Of a stretch of 64,000 bases of DNA, positions 11,286 to 21,972 are shown in pieces (position 1 is the stretch's first letter; each line of letters opens with the position of its first letter). The stretch is from Chara braunii (lineage: Eukaryota > Streptophyta > Charophyceae > Charales > Characeae), in contig BFEA01000282.1 in assembly GCA_003427395.1 (NCBI GenBank), positions 370,954-434,953 on the forward strand, in the 5' to 3' direction. A program made the position numbers and the translations under genes. The notes under the pieces are model-generated. The model saw nothing but the letters and a program-made list of their open reading frames with translations. It searched no databases and was not told the origin of the DNA.

Positions 11286-11795
11286 AACTGTTGCATACTC
11301 GTGAAACACAGTCATAAGTATGGCGCAGATTCCCAGAACTGACCAGATAATACAGAGTAAGTACAAAATACAGCGGAAGACTTGATACACATGGACTGAC
11401 TCTGACCTGACTCAGACTGCAACGAAACACTCTCAACATGCATCAGTGGTGTGAAAGCCCTGGCCTTGGACACGGAAGAACAATCCAGGGTCTGAGATCA
11501 TACACGGACGAATGGAGGGAGAGGAGAGACGAAAGGAGGAGAGGGAAAATGACGTCAGCACCATGGATCCAAAAATAGTATCTCGAATGTCATAAGTAGC
11601 GTAAATCCGGGATGTCGTGAATACAGAGTCTCACAGCGTCCCAGATGTCGATATCTCCAGAAGTAGATGAAGTCAGATCCCCGAAGCAGTCCCCAACCGA
11701 TGTCTCAATGTTACTATCTCAACTGTCATCAGAACTCGTCACCATCCTTCATACTCAGAGTGGTCCCGTAGAGTAGACTTAGACCTAGAGGGTAG

Positions 11796-11796
<1 letters not shown>

Positions 11797-11841
<45 letters not shown>
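11797..11841. repeat. GA microsatellite
   Basis: An uninterrupted GA run of about 43 bp. Confidence 0.95.
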
Positions 11842-11844
<3 letters not shown>

Positions 11845-12585
11845 GAGGGAAGAAGAGGGATGGAAGGCAAGGCCTTCCTCCCTGGTACCTGATGTGGTAG
11901 CTATGGCGCTGCAAAGGCTGGCACTGGGCCGCGGCTGGGCCGGTGGCTGGCGCTGCTCCAACCGCTGCGCTAGTTCCTCCTCGCCGCCGAGCTCATTCTC
12001 TCCTCGCTGCTCGTGCTAGTGCTGAAGCGCTGCGCTAATCCTACTAACGCTGAAATGCTGCGCTACTAACGCGTAGACTAACCTCCTGTCTACTAACCTT
12101 CCCCTTATCAACGGTTCAGATTCGAATCTGAAATTGGTGCCTAAATGTGGCTGCCTAGGAACTGCGCCGCCGGTAGGTCCTAGTGTTGGACCGGCACCGG
12201 CCTGGCCCTTGTGGCCGTTGGCCTCGTCGGCCTCTGGCCCGACCTATGGTCTAAACCGTCGTGACACCTGGTCCTTAGGCCTAAACTAGCCTAACTATGG
12301 AACCGGGCCCTAACTGGGGCCCGTGTGGTATCAGTATGCCACAGTCTTCCTTGTAGGTGCCAACCCAACTGGGGTCGTCCAGGTGCAGCACCACCAAGAA
12401 GATGAAGATGCAGAGCACCATAGCCAGGTAAGCTCCCCCATCCCTCTTCTCCTTGCTGACCGTCTTCCTCCTCCTACTACTACTCTTCCCCCTTGGCTTC
12501 TTCCACCATAGCTGAGGTGCAAGGCCAAGCTGCCCTCTTCCTCCACTCAGCACTTCTCCGCTTCGCCGGTTGCTCCAGCAGTGTG
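11842..12585. other. no gene seen
   Basis: GC-rich sequence with short open frames only and no recognised motif. A CAGGTAAG splice-donor-like word occurs at about 12427. Confidence 0.4.
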
Positions 12586-13045
12586 CCACCTAACTGCACA
12601 CAGGCAAAATGAGGCTGAGCTTCTTACCTCCACCGAGAGTATTGCCTCTTCGCAAGGTTGGTTTGAGGCTTCACGGCCTTTCAAGTCTACCAGTACCTCC
12701 AGGAATTGGAGGGAAAATCATTGCAGCCCCAGACAGGTACCCCTAGACTCTAAGTCTACCTGACTTCTAAAGGAACTAACTTTTTGTCTTCTTCTGCCTA
12801 CCTACCCGCTGCTTGAGTGTTTTCCCACCTTTGCGGACCTAGCTTACTTCTAATTCCCCACCTAACTGCACACAGGCAAAATGAGGCTGAGCTTCTTGCC
12901 TCCACCGAGAGTATTGCCTCTTTGCGAGGTTGCTTTGAGGCTTCGCGGCCTTTCAAGTCTACCAGTACCTCCAGGAATTGGAGGGAAAATCATTGCAGCC
13001 CCAGACTCATACTACTAGACAGGTACCCCTAGACTGCAAGCCTAC
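12586..13045. repeat. 272-bp period direct repeat, two copies plus a partial third
   Basis: About 150 bp starting CCACCTAACTGCACACAGG recurs at 12586 and 12858. The sequence before the second copy (12816-12866) is again matched near 13209-13260. Confidence 0.85.
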
Positions 13046-14030
13046 CTGACGTCTTTTATTGTTCTTTAGGAGAGCTGCGTCGCACTCTGCTGCAGTGCAA
13101 TACAGAGGCAAAGCTGGAGGGGTCGAGCAAGCAATAGATTACATAAAATTAAATGAATAATTCTTCAGGCCAACTTCTGAGACCTGAAAAGCGAAAAAAT
13201 AGAAGATAGTGTTTTCCAACCTACGCGGACCTTGCTTACTTCTAATTCCGCGCTGCATCTGCACAACAACATGGCCACTAATAAATGCCAGGCCAATGGG
13301 CTTTCCCGGTACACAAGTATCCTGGAGGGTCACACATACACCCAAGCAATCATGGAGTCAGACAAACAAACGGAAACTCAGCAATCATGCACACACACAT
13401 ACGGGAATCTCAGTAAGACACTCAGTCCAGCAGCAAAACTCAGAAAACAGCAGGTCTTTCAGTCTGTGATTTGACAGGTCATTACAGGATTCAGACTGCT
13501 CACCCATTCATCTGTACTGGGATATCTTCAAGATAGATCCTCTTCCAGCTACTAGTCTTTATTTCTTTTCCACATTTGTCTCGTGCTTCATCTTCAATAT
13601 ACCTAGCCTGAACAGAAGAGAAACCCACTGAAAGTCAGTGGAGAATCCCCCACAGTCGCATCCTCCCCATGAGAAGACATCCAACATTGCAGGCCTCCAG
13701 CTCCACATTCGAAATGGTGAACTCACCATGCCCGCAGTCAGAGCGCAGGAACTTCTTCCACCCACACCCGACCCGACCCAAGCCTGGATAAACTGTTATC
13801 ACAAGACCTGGCGCAATCAATAGCTTGAATATACCCACCCCGACCCCTCCCACCCAACCCATCTAGCTCAAACATTCCCAACATTCAGATGGCCAAGGTC
13901 CGTTCCTGTTTCACAAACCCAGACCATACTTGGAACCGCACGACCCGCATGGCCATATGGAGCAGTGCACCGCGCGCAACCTGCCTGTGCACCTCACCAG
14001 CAACAATTTCCGTTTTTGTTCTTTTTTTGC
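13046..14030. other. no supported gene; possible flank of a Ulp1 gene
   Basis: On the - strand near 13705-13760, a SDCGHG-like peptide ends in a GTGAGTT donor-like word. It lies downstream of the Ulp1 exon at 15759-15912 across the gap. The match to the catalytic-Cys exon of Ulp1 is too short to call. Confidence 0.3.
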
Positions 14031-14970
14031 NNNNNNNNNNNNNNNNNNNNNNNNNNNNNNNNNNNNNNNNNNNNNNNNNNNNNNNNNNNNNNNNNNNNNN
14101 NNNNNNNNNNNNNNNNNNNNNNNNNNNNNNNNNNNNNNNNNNNNNNNNNNNNNNNNNNNNNNNNNNNNNNNNNNNNNNNNNNNNNNNNNNNNNNNNNNNN
14201 NNNNNNNNNNNNNNNNNNNNNNNNNNNNNNNNNNNNNNNNNNNNNNNNNNNNNNNNNNNNNNNNNNNNNNNNNNNNNNNNNNNNNNNNNNNNNNNNNNNN
14301 NNNNNNNNNNNNNNNNNNNNNNNNNNNNNNNNNNNNNNNNNNNNNNNNNNNNNNNNNNNNNNNNNNNNNNNNNNNNNNNNNNNNNNNNNNNNNNNNNNNN
14401 NNNNNNNNNNNNNNNNNNNNNNNNNNNNNNNNNNNNNNNNNNNNNNNNNNNNNNNNNNNNNNNNNNNNNNNNNNNNNNNNNNNNNNNNNNNNNNNNNNNN
14501 NNNNNNNNNNNNNNNNNNNNNNNNNNNNNNNNNNNNNNNNNNNNNNNNNNNNNNNNNNNNNNNNNNNNNNNNNNNNNNNNNNNNNNNNNNNNNNNNNNNN
14601 NNNNNNNNNNNNNNNNNNNNNNNNNNNNNNNNNNNNNNNNNNNNNNNNNNNNNNNNNNNNNNNNNNNNNNNNNNNNNNNNNNNNNNNNNNNNNNNNNNNN
14701 NNNNNNNNNNNNNNNNNNNNNNNNNNNNNNNNNNNNNNNNNNNNNNNNNNNNNNNNNNNNNNNNNNNNNNNNNNNNNNNNNNNNNNNNNNNNNNNNNNNN
14801 NNNNNNNNNNNNNNNNNNNNNNNNNNNNNNNNNNNNNNNNNNNNNNNNNNNNNNNNNNNNNNNNNNNNNNNNNNNNNNNNNNNNNNNNNNNNNNNNNNNN
14901 NNNNNNNNNNNNNNNNNNNNNNNNNNNNNNNNNNNNNNNNNNNNNNNNNNNNNNNNNNNNNNNNNNNNNN
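14031..14970. other. assembly gap, 940 N
   Basis: A run of N. Long open frames that cross it are artefacts. Confidence 1.
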
Positions 14971-15758
14971 TGGAGCGGTATTACAGGGCTCTGCACCAGA
15001 CTACAGCTCGACAGACCACCAGCAATACCAGTCTCAGACCAAACCACAACTCAGCATAAAGCAACCAGTGAACCCAATTTCAATCCTGTCGAACATCTTG
15101 CTCGTCTGTGGGACCATTCCAACTCATAGTACAATAAGAATACAGTGACCAAGCGGTAGTAACCTTGAGTACATTCGTAACGATGTGAGCCTTTCCAGCG
15201 TTACGAAAGCCCATTCCTCCCCACCCATACCTGTTCATGTCCACCCCTCCACATTCATCTTTTCCCATCTGGCAACCCCCACCCCATCCAATTTAGCAAC
15301 CTGGACCCAACCCCCACCTGTCCAGTGCGGCTCGTTACAGGTGGGTATGGCTACAGCCACCCATTTGCAGGCTCTGCCCACAATAGACCTAGGTCGCACC
15401 AGCATATGTCTAATTCTACTTCTACAATCACAAATGCACCTTCTGCTTACACTGAACTAGACCTGCCTCTGAAAGCTATGCCCCAACTTTCCGGCAACGG
15501 TTCATGTTTTCTAAGCACAAACATTGCAGTGCTGCCATGGGGACAAATGAGTTTTCAGGGAAAGCCCCGCAATGGATTTTACCAGAAAGTGCTGTGAGCA
15601 TCAACCAAGAGAGCAGACTGATTGGAGGCATTCCCTGAAAGTCCATGTCGCCTGAGTACCCAGTGCCTGCTGGGTTGTAAATGGAAAACAAGTTTAAACA
15701 ACAGCATACACTCGAAACGAGAGCCAGCACAATACTGCTTTTGAAGTGAATGGCTTAC

Positions 15759-15912
15759 CAGGTTTTCTAGCACTTCGGGCATTTGGCCCCCAAGAGAGTC
15801 ATAGTACTCCAGTTGCTTCTCTCTGATGTTAACAACTGCCAAGCACCAATGAATCTTCAGATGAATGGGGACAATAACCTGAACAACCAAGCGTCCGACT
15901 CGAGTCAGCACA
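15759..15912 (-). CDS. exon of a Ulp1/SENP-type SUMO protease (C48 peptidase)
   Basis: On the - strand this stretch encodes VIVPIHLKIHWCLAVVN followed by EYYDSLGG. In Ulp1 proteases, which process SUMO and remove it from targets, the HW motif carries the catalytic His and YDSLGG the catalytic Asp; both are intact here. The exon ends at 15759 with a clean GTAAG donor. The 5' edge is either the acceptor TTGTTCAG at 15879 (120-bp, phase-0 exon) or an earlier TTTGTGTCCAG giving 15912. The catalytic-Cys exon is not found; it may lie in the gap at 14031-14970. It could belong to a host gene or to a transposon that carries a Ulp1 domain. Nothing nearby decides. Confidence 0.7.
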
Positions 15913-16725
15913 CTGGACACAAATGGTAAAACAAAGAGAAATGGCAGCAAGAACAAGCAAAAGCAAAACTGTGTGTATAAAAGAACAATCGTGCAGCCAT
16001 TGGTGTGCCCCACCCCGAGTCCAGACCCATCTGGACAGCAGAATACAAAGTTTCCATACACCATTTGGATGCCTGGTTCTGATCTACACGAGAATGTGAA
16101 GCTCCAAACCTTGGGGAGTCTCAGAAAAGGTCGATCACGGAGAATGAAGGCCGGCCAAAAGTGAAGCCGTGCCTGAGATACTGGGCCCCTTGTGAGCCCT
16201 TGCCGAGACAACAACCCAGTAGGCCCTGTTAGGATACCTACTGTCTTAACCGGGAAAAAACTTACATACATTGTCTATGAATACAACGTACACCGCAATC
16301 CCGCACGGGCGGCGCACGACACCAACGCACACGCCGTGCACGCGCTGCGCCGCACCTCCGAATAAGTGAAACTGTTTCACCCAATACAGACATCAGGACT
16401 CGATCCCTAGACCTAGCCCATAACCCTGTACAGTGACCCTGTATCCCTATGTGACCCTTGAGCCCGCAACCTGTCCCTTGAAATGCAGGTCTGTGTGTTG
16501 TGCACTTGGTTAGGGCCGCGTGGACTTGAACCGTAGATTATAGTATTAGTAGCTCTGAGGGTTTGTCCAAGCCCTTAGTCTAGGTCCTTCCAGACGGTAG
16601 TTGGCCGTAGCTGAGTCAGCAAGTGGGAAGTGGCCCTAAGGCCTAGAGAAGGGTCAGTTTAGCCAGCTAGGAGTTTCTAGAAGCCGCTGGTTGACTCTTC
16701 AGGACTGTAGGGGTCAGCGTGTAGG
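15913..16725. other. no gene seen; probably intron or flank of the Ulp1 exon
   Basis: The - strand frame is open from 16271 to 15579 through the exon, but outside the exon it lacks conserved motifs and has a pyrimidine-rich run just before the exon, as expected of an intron end. Confidence 0.45.
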
Positions 16726-16815
16726 CCTACCTAGTCTAGTCAGCAGTCTCCCAGTCCTACCTAGTCCAGTCGGCAGTACCCAGTCCCAGTCCTACCTACT
16801 CTAGTCAGCAAGTAC
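16726..16815. repeat. short tandem repeat, about 30-35 bp unit, three copies
   Basis: Units start CCTACCTAGTC (third copy CCTACCTACTC) at 16726, 16756 and 16791. Confidence 0.75.
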
Positions 16816-17742
16816 CAGGTGGGGCTGCACACGTTTGGGCCAGGGACCGGGGGCAGGCCCAGACCACCAGCGAAACAGTATAAATAAAGAGGCAGTGCTC
16901 AGCCATTCATTCATTCACCTGCGAGCCATGCGGAAGCGCTGCTGTAGCAACTTGTGCAGAGGAGGTCTGCAGGTGCCCGAAGCAGCAGTGGGCCGAGAAA
17001 GACGATGGCGGCCAATTGCAGGGAGGAGGAAGGCGACGGCAGCCATAGCCGCCCATCTGCTGACGTCAACAGGTGTAGAGTGTGTGTTTTAGATTTTCTC
17101 CACAACAGCCCCAATTCCACCCAGGTGAATAGATTCAGAATCAAAGCAGTCTTTATCCTATTGCAGACAACGAGAGCATTTGAGATGTCCAACATATTAC
17201 AGCAATTTTATAATTAGACAGTTTTTAGGTTGTTCTAGGAGTACCCCTTTCATTGTTCTTGCAGCTCCCCTTTTACTGTGCCTCTTACGCGCAAGGCTGC
17301 CCACGTTGATTGTGGTTGAGCGGCAGCTGCCCGCATCCCCCTGTGCCTCCACGGCCCACTTGCACGTGATTTCAGGAGGCAGAGTAAAAGGGAAGGTATG
17401 CTCCTGTGCATCTCTTCAGAGCTTCGTACTCCTGTCCATTTCATTTCAGTTCTTCAGCTTATACAGCCTTTGTGTCCGACCTTCATCTTCATACTTCCGT
17501 TCATTTCATTTCTGATCTTCATATCGCCTGTACTCTTAATGATGCTCATTCGTATGTATTTGTTAGTAATACAAAGGGAGTGGAGGGGAGGGTGGAGGGT
17601 AAGGGATAGAAGGAGTTCTCTAGGAGTATGGGGCAGGGGAGGTAGGGGCAACAGGAATGAAAGAAATATGTGGAGGGCAGGATAGAGTGACATGCAAGAG
17701 CAGGGGAAAGCTGTATGACGGGTCTCACAGATTTCTAAATAT
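16816..17742. other. no gene seen
   Basis: Open frames on both strands are short and lack motifs. This lies just 3' of the peptidase/RING gene, so its 3' UTR may be here. Confidence 0.4.
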
Positions 17743-18610
17743 TCACCGCTGTGAGTGGCCACCCCTACAGACCGGACAGGACCGGTTCGGGTGTGGGCTA
17801 TGGAAGCACCGCATCCAATTTTCGCAGTCACAGTTGCTGCATCGAATGGCACGGTGCAGACAGATGTCACAGGCTACGTGGCTCGTACATGCTAGGAACA
17901 GAGAGGAACGTCGACCGCAATTATAGAGGCATTGCCGTTCCAGCCCCTGTCTACAAATTGGACATGACATGTCGGGGTGCCGTACATGAGTACAGTACTG
18001 ACTGTCATTGTACGTATGGAAGCAAAAACTCGCATGGACTATACCTTCATAATCCTCACGGCACAAGGCATGTGAACCACATGCTAGTTGAATCTCCGGC
18101 CGGTCATCACAAAACGGCATGGAGCATCTTTCTTCGGCTTCCTCAGTATGAATTCCTTCTCTGTGGGCAGACGACGACAGGGAGGATCGGTCCAAGGCAA
18201 GGGCATTCAGCCGCTGCAGGATATGATCCGCAACAGCCCGCCCTGGTGGTGATAAACTATGAGCACATCGCTCTGTCGGTGGCTCATATAGAAGTCTATT
18301 TTCCTCCTCGGACTGCTGTGTTCGCCGTTCGTCTGGCAAGAAAGAGGGAGATCGGTCAGCGGTTGCCGTAGGTGTATGACCAATGCCGCATGTGGGACAT
18401 GCTAGGAGAGGATGTGGAGGGTGACGGCACCGGGGATAGTCCACGTAGTAAAGACACATACTTTCTATGACAGCTTCCTGGAAGCATTGATGACACATGG
18501 CATGTTGCTGACATGTCATTAGTACGGAAGGCTGACATGCACAGTTATTTAAGCATGGCAGGTCAAGGCCACAACGGCATGCTGGGCAAGTAATCAGGGG
18601 GTAGACTGGG
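17743..18610 (-). CDS. C-terminal part of the peptidase/RING protein: RING-like modules B, C and D
   Basis: On the - strand, from about 18600 to the stop at 17743, three Cys/His modules follow one another. B starts CPACRCG...CLNNC with TCQQHAMCHQC and closes CPTC. C reads CSMPFC...LACGSHALC and closes CPICR. D reads CLYNC...LACTSHVACDIC and closes CPVCR. Each has the RING-type order C-x(3-4)-C...C-x2-H-x2-C...C-x2-C, typical of E3 ubiquitin ligases. B and C are joined by a Ser/Pro-rich linker. A frame change near 18600, at a run of five C in the coding strand, links this to module A. Modules A and C share one spacing and B and D the other, so an A-B pair was probably duplicated. Confidence 0.7.
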
Positions 18611-18850
18611 GATCACAATTTTTGTGTGAGAGGCTAGCAGCGACCATCCCTTCATAGTGTTCGGAGCAGAGGCTATGTCGTGTACATGCCAACTGAACTG
18701 TTCCTGTGCGATGACACAACGGGAGGGCACAACCATCATCCTGTGGAGAGGTTCTTTCACTGTTTGTGGTAGAATCAGCAGGATTGCTCTCCGGGGGGTG
18801 CAGTGCTTGCAAATGCTCATCGACATATGGATGAGCCAGGCTGAGTGACC
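18594..18850 (-). CDS. RING-like module A of the peptidase/RING protein
   Basis: The frame open at 18812-18594 encodes CALPLC, then QLACTRHSLCSEH, then KNC; its closing CPAC lies in the next frame after a one-base change near 18600. It matches module C in spacing and in the LAC-x2-H-x2-C core. Upstream it joins the peptidase frame by another change near 18850. This is a part of one longer gene, not a separate protein. Confidence 0.6.
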
Positions 18851-19653
18851 CTCCAGCATTTGGTGATAGAAAGAGTTAATATTTCCCACTGTGTGCACCC
18901 TACCGCCATTGTCCCATAGGGTCCATGAACTATCTGCAAAGGTAAGAGCCCTGAAGTGACCTGGACGATATAAGATATATGCCCGAACATTCGGATCCGT
19001 GCCTGCTCGTGGTTTTGCGGAGCAGGTTGGAATTGCAGTCGCCTACCCATAAATGCCATAGCCAGGACTTCTATGTTCACCCCAGGCACAGCGCTGTCGT
19101 CGTCTGGGCAGACGGCACGGTGCTCTTCTTCCATCCAGCGAACAACGTCTGCGAAATCAGCAACAGTATAAGGATTACAATTGTAAGCAAGGAGACATAC
19201 ATTAATGGCATAGTACGCACAACGCCCTCGCTGTAGCGCTATGACATTGTCTGATTCCGCAGGTTGCGTGGGGGATCCGTTTACGGCAGGCGGGTCCTCG
19301 TTCAATTCTGCAGGTTGCCCAGGTGGCGGAGACTCGTCGTGGTCTTGACCAATTGGCTCCGGTATGTGCTCCAGAGAGAGATGATCTTCAACTGGGGGCT
19401 CCGTCAGGTAATCAGGAGACGGGCCATTGTCATTTGGGGCAGGGGAGCGAGTGGGGCTAGGTGGATGAGAGAGGGGCGGGTCCGGTGGGTGAGAACTGGG
19501 TGGACCAGATGTGGGAATCGGAAGCTGATCAGCCTCACTTGTGCTTAGGGCGGCTGCTAGTCGTGCAAACGCTGCGCAAGTAGCTGCACCTCGTGTCTGG
19601 TGCACTCGTAAGCCTGCAGCACTGAAGAAATCATCTTGCCGCATTGCGGGCAT
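18840..19653 (-). CDS. central part: Pro-rich linker and Josephin-like cysteine-peptidase region
   Basis: After a Pro/Ser-rich linker comes LQRGRCAYYAINVCLL (Cys codon about 19219-19221), a helical stretch VADFADVVRWMEEE, then VNIEVLAMAF. After a frame change near 18990 comes YILYRPGHFRALTF (His codon about 18956-18958) and SSWTLWDNGG. This Q..C / H / W..WDN order resembles Josephin-type and other papain-fold deubiquitinases, where Cys, His and Asn/Asp form the active site. Cys-to-His spacing is about 88 residues, somewhat shorter than in ataxin-3. The likeness is from motif reading only; an OTU or other papain-fold family is possible. Confidence 0.5.
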
Positions 19654-20432
19654 CGGACTCGATGTGCACTATTCCTCGCTAGTGTATACTGAAAGCGACG
19701 ATGTCGTTCCGCACGGTTGTGAGCATGTCGTCGGAGCAAATCTCTAACCCCTGCAGGAAGCGCGGTGATCATGCCATTCAACGACAAACGAGGCCGCTGT
19801 CTTGGAGGCTGTTGTGGAGACGGGGAACGTCTCCGCTGAAGAGGCATTTGTAATGATCGATCTAACAACGGATACCTCGGCCGACAGGTCCTTTGTGACG
19901 GCCGATCTGACCATGAGTGCATTGATGAGGAGGAGGTCGATGATGAGGAAGTAGAGGAAGAAGTAGGGGAAGAGGAAGAAGATGATGATGATGCAGATGA
20001 CTGAGAAGATGCTGCAACAGAGGACGTCTGTGGGGGTGGCGGTGATGATGGCGGTGATGGTGCTGATAATGATGGCAGTGGTGGTGGTGGTGGTGGTGGT
20101 GGTGGTGGTGGCGGCGGGGGTGGTGGTGGTGGTGGTGGAGGCGGCGGTGGCAGAGGAGGTGGTGTCCCTTCAGCAGCAGCAGCAACAACAACAGTCGTTG
20201 CATTGGTAGGATGCTGGCCTTCATCCCTTACTGCCATTTCGGTAACGTTCACATTGTTTACTGCGGCTGGCATGATCTCTGGTTGAGTTGGCGTATCAAC
20301 GTTAGCGTCTGCCATTTCAGAACGGATAATAGGGGGGGGGGGCGGGCGGTCTGCATTTGATTGTGCTGAGGGCTGATGCTGGCTGCGATCAACATTGGTG
20401 TCAGTGTGTGTGTGTGTGTAGTGCGTGGACAT
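19557..20432 (-). CDS. N-terminal part: Pro/Ser-rich region and zinc finger
   Basis: The longest open piece starts at the ATG at 20432; an internal ATG at 20318 (MADANVDTP) is an alternative start. It encodes a long polyproline run (GGT repeats of the + strand near 20076-20160), a poly-Ser stretch, then a basic region ending in a CX2CX12CX2H finger (CPQCGKMIS...CTRH). The stop at 19557 is bypassed by the frame of the next piece, which overlaps it at 19557-19653. The polyproline and serine tracts suggest a disordered scaffold. Going from this piece to the C-terminus, all four frame changes are in the same direction. Confidence 0.6.
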   Translation of the reverse strand: MSTHYTHTHTDTNVDRSQHQPSAQSNADRPPPPPIIRSEMADANVDTPTQPEIMPAAVNNVNVTEMAVRDEGQHPTNATTVVVAAAAEGTPPPLPPPPPPPPPPPPPPPPPPPPPPPPLPSLSAPSPPSSPPPPQTSSVAASSQSSASSSSSSSSPTSSSTSSSSTSSSSMHSWSDRPSQRTCRPRYPLLDRSLQMPLQRRRSPSPQQPPRQRPRLSLNGMITALPAGVRDLLRRHAHNRAERHRRFQYTLARNSAHRVRCPQCGKMISSVLQAYECTRHEVQLLAQRLHD

Positions 20433-20715
20433 TCAGGGTAGATCCTAGTGCGTGCGTGCATGAGTGCGAGCGTGAGGCTGATGGTGAACTGTGTTCGGTT
20501 GGGACTTCAGACAGTGCACGGCAGCCATAGCCGCAAGTTGTAACAGTTGACTTTGAGCTGAGTTTCTGGCCGGAAGCCATATCTCCGAGTTTTCTGTGCG
20601 GAAGCAAGTCGCCATCGCAAGTTCAGTGCTGATTCTGAGTTGACGAAGTTGATTGATCCATCGACTTACTCATGTATGCATGTTACAAGCCAGATTGAGA
20701 CAAGTCTGATTTCAC

Positions 20716-20727
20716 AGGTATCAGAGC
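20716..20727 (+). promoter_or_regulatory. primer binding site of element C
   Basis: Reads AGGTATCAGAGC, one base from the iMet-type site TGGTATCAGAGC. Confidence 0.65.
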
Positions 20728-20804
20728 TAGTGCCCATTGTCCGCGCCATCGCAACAGAACCGTGAAGAGGTAGAAACCGCCATAGCAAGAGAGCGGCGAA
20801 GAAA

Positions 20805-20807
<3 letters not shown>

Positions 20808-20859
<52 letters not shown>
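20808..20859. repeat. GA microsatellite
   Basis: An uninterrupted GA run in the leader of element C; open frames across it are artefacts. Confidence 0.95.
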
Positions 20860-20862
<3 letters not shown>

Positions 20863-21117
20863 GAGCTTACCGTAAGTGAAGGTGAAGAACCCGCCATAGT
20901 GAACGACAACCATAGCCGCCAAGCTCGGGGAAGGAAGAAGATGACCGTTGAGGAGGATGCAGTAGACAAGGGAGAAAGGGAGAGATGACGAAGGTGAGAG
21001 AATTCATAGCCAACTAGAGGAAGAAGACGTCGTCCATAGCCGAACCTGCGGGTGAAGGAGAAGAAGGGGCAAGTTGATGATGGTGAAGAAGGGAGAAGAA
21101 GCTGACATAGCCAAGGT

Positions 21118-21202
21118 TTGACCAGGAGTTGACCAGCATTGACCGGAAGTTGACCGATGGTTTGACCAAGCGTTGACCAGCGTTTAAAGGCAACCGTTGA
21201 CC
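21118..21202 (+). promoter_or_regulatory. array of seven TTGACC (W-box) motifs
   Basis: TTGACC starts at 21118, 21129, 21139, 21150, 21162, 21173 and 21197. The first six are spaced 10-12 bp, close to one helical turn. TTGAC[C/T] is the core bound by WRKY factors. The array lies in the leader of element C, downstream of the presumed LTR promoter. Confidence 0.7.
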
Positions 21203-21708
21203 TGTACTGTAAAGCAAGCTGGAGAGCGGATCAAGGAGCGGTATACTCTTTTCAAGCCCTACCCTTTACTCCGTGGATGTGCACACTCATCTTGGTACTT
21301 GCCGAGAGTCAGTCTGTCCAGGTCTATAGGACTATGTGCATGTGCTCAGATAGATGCTGTGAGCCAGCGTCTGCGCAGGACTTAGTAGGGATTGAGGTGT
21401 GTTTGGCGCTAGACGACCTGGGAAAACACCCCAAGGACTGGTGCAGACCGGCAGGTTGCTCTGGGTGGCACACTACACCTGAACTCCGAGCTGCAGAGCG
21501 GGTATCCACTCTGTCTACGTCTTGAGAGGACTTTGGCTGTGATTGTCGTCCTGTTTGCAACGTTAAAGAATTCTTGAGTCATTGGGGATCTCCTTAAATG
21601 CCATCTGATCAGCCAGAAAGTCCTGTAGTGACAGACTGAAGTAGTTGAGGCAAGAGAATGAGTGGTTGAGAGAGTGTCAATCTGAAGTAAAAGCCAGGTG
21701 AGTTTTGA

Positions 21709-21884
21709 TGATAGTGGTTGTGAGCACTTCCATCGGCTGTGGCAAGTTTCGGTGACAGTGGTTGCGAAAGCATCCGTCAGCTGTGGAAAGTTTCGGTGAC
21801 AGTGGTTGTGCTCACATCCGTCGGCTGTGTAAAGTTTTGGTGACAATCGCTACGAAAGCATCCGTCAGTTGTGGTAACTTGACT
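21709..21884. repeat. 44-bp tandem repeat, four copies
   Basis: Copies start at 21709, 21753, 21797 and 21841 with TGA[CT]A[AG]T and contain ATCCGTC[AG]GCTGTG-like cores. Confidence 0.9.
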
Positions 21885-21972
21885 AAGTTGAAGAAAGACC
21901 TTTGTAGTCCTTAGAGAGTAGGTGGGTAGGTCTACGTTTGAGTAGAATTGTCAGTAATTGTGCCCAATCAAC

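Noticed and set aside
13705-13760. Catalytic-Cys exon of the Ulp1 gene
   Set aside because: SDCGHG and a donor are visible, but the expected Gln and flanking conserved residues are absent or out of frame; too short to call.
13889-15148. Open frames of 360-420 codons on both strands
   Set aside because: They consist mainly of the 940-N gap.
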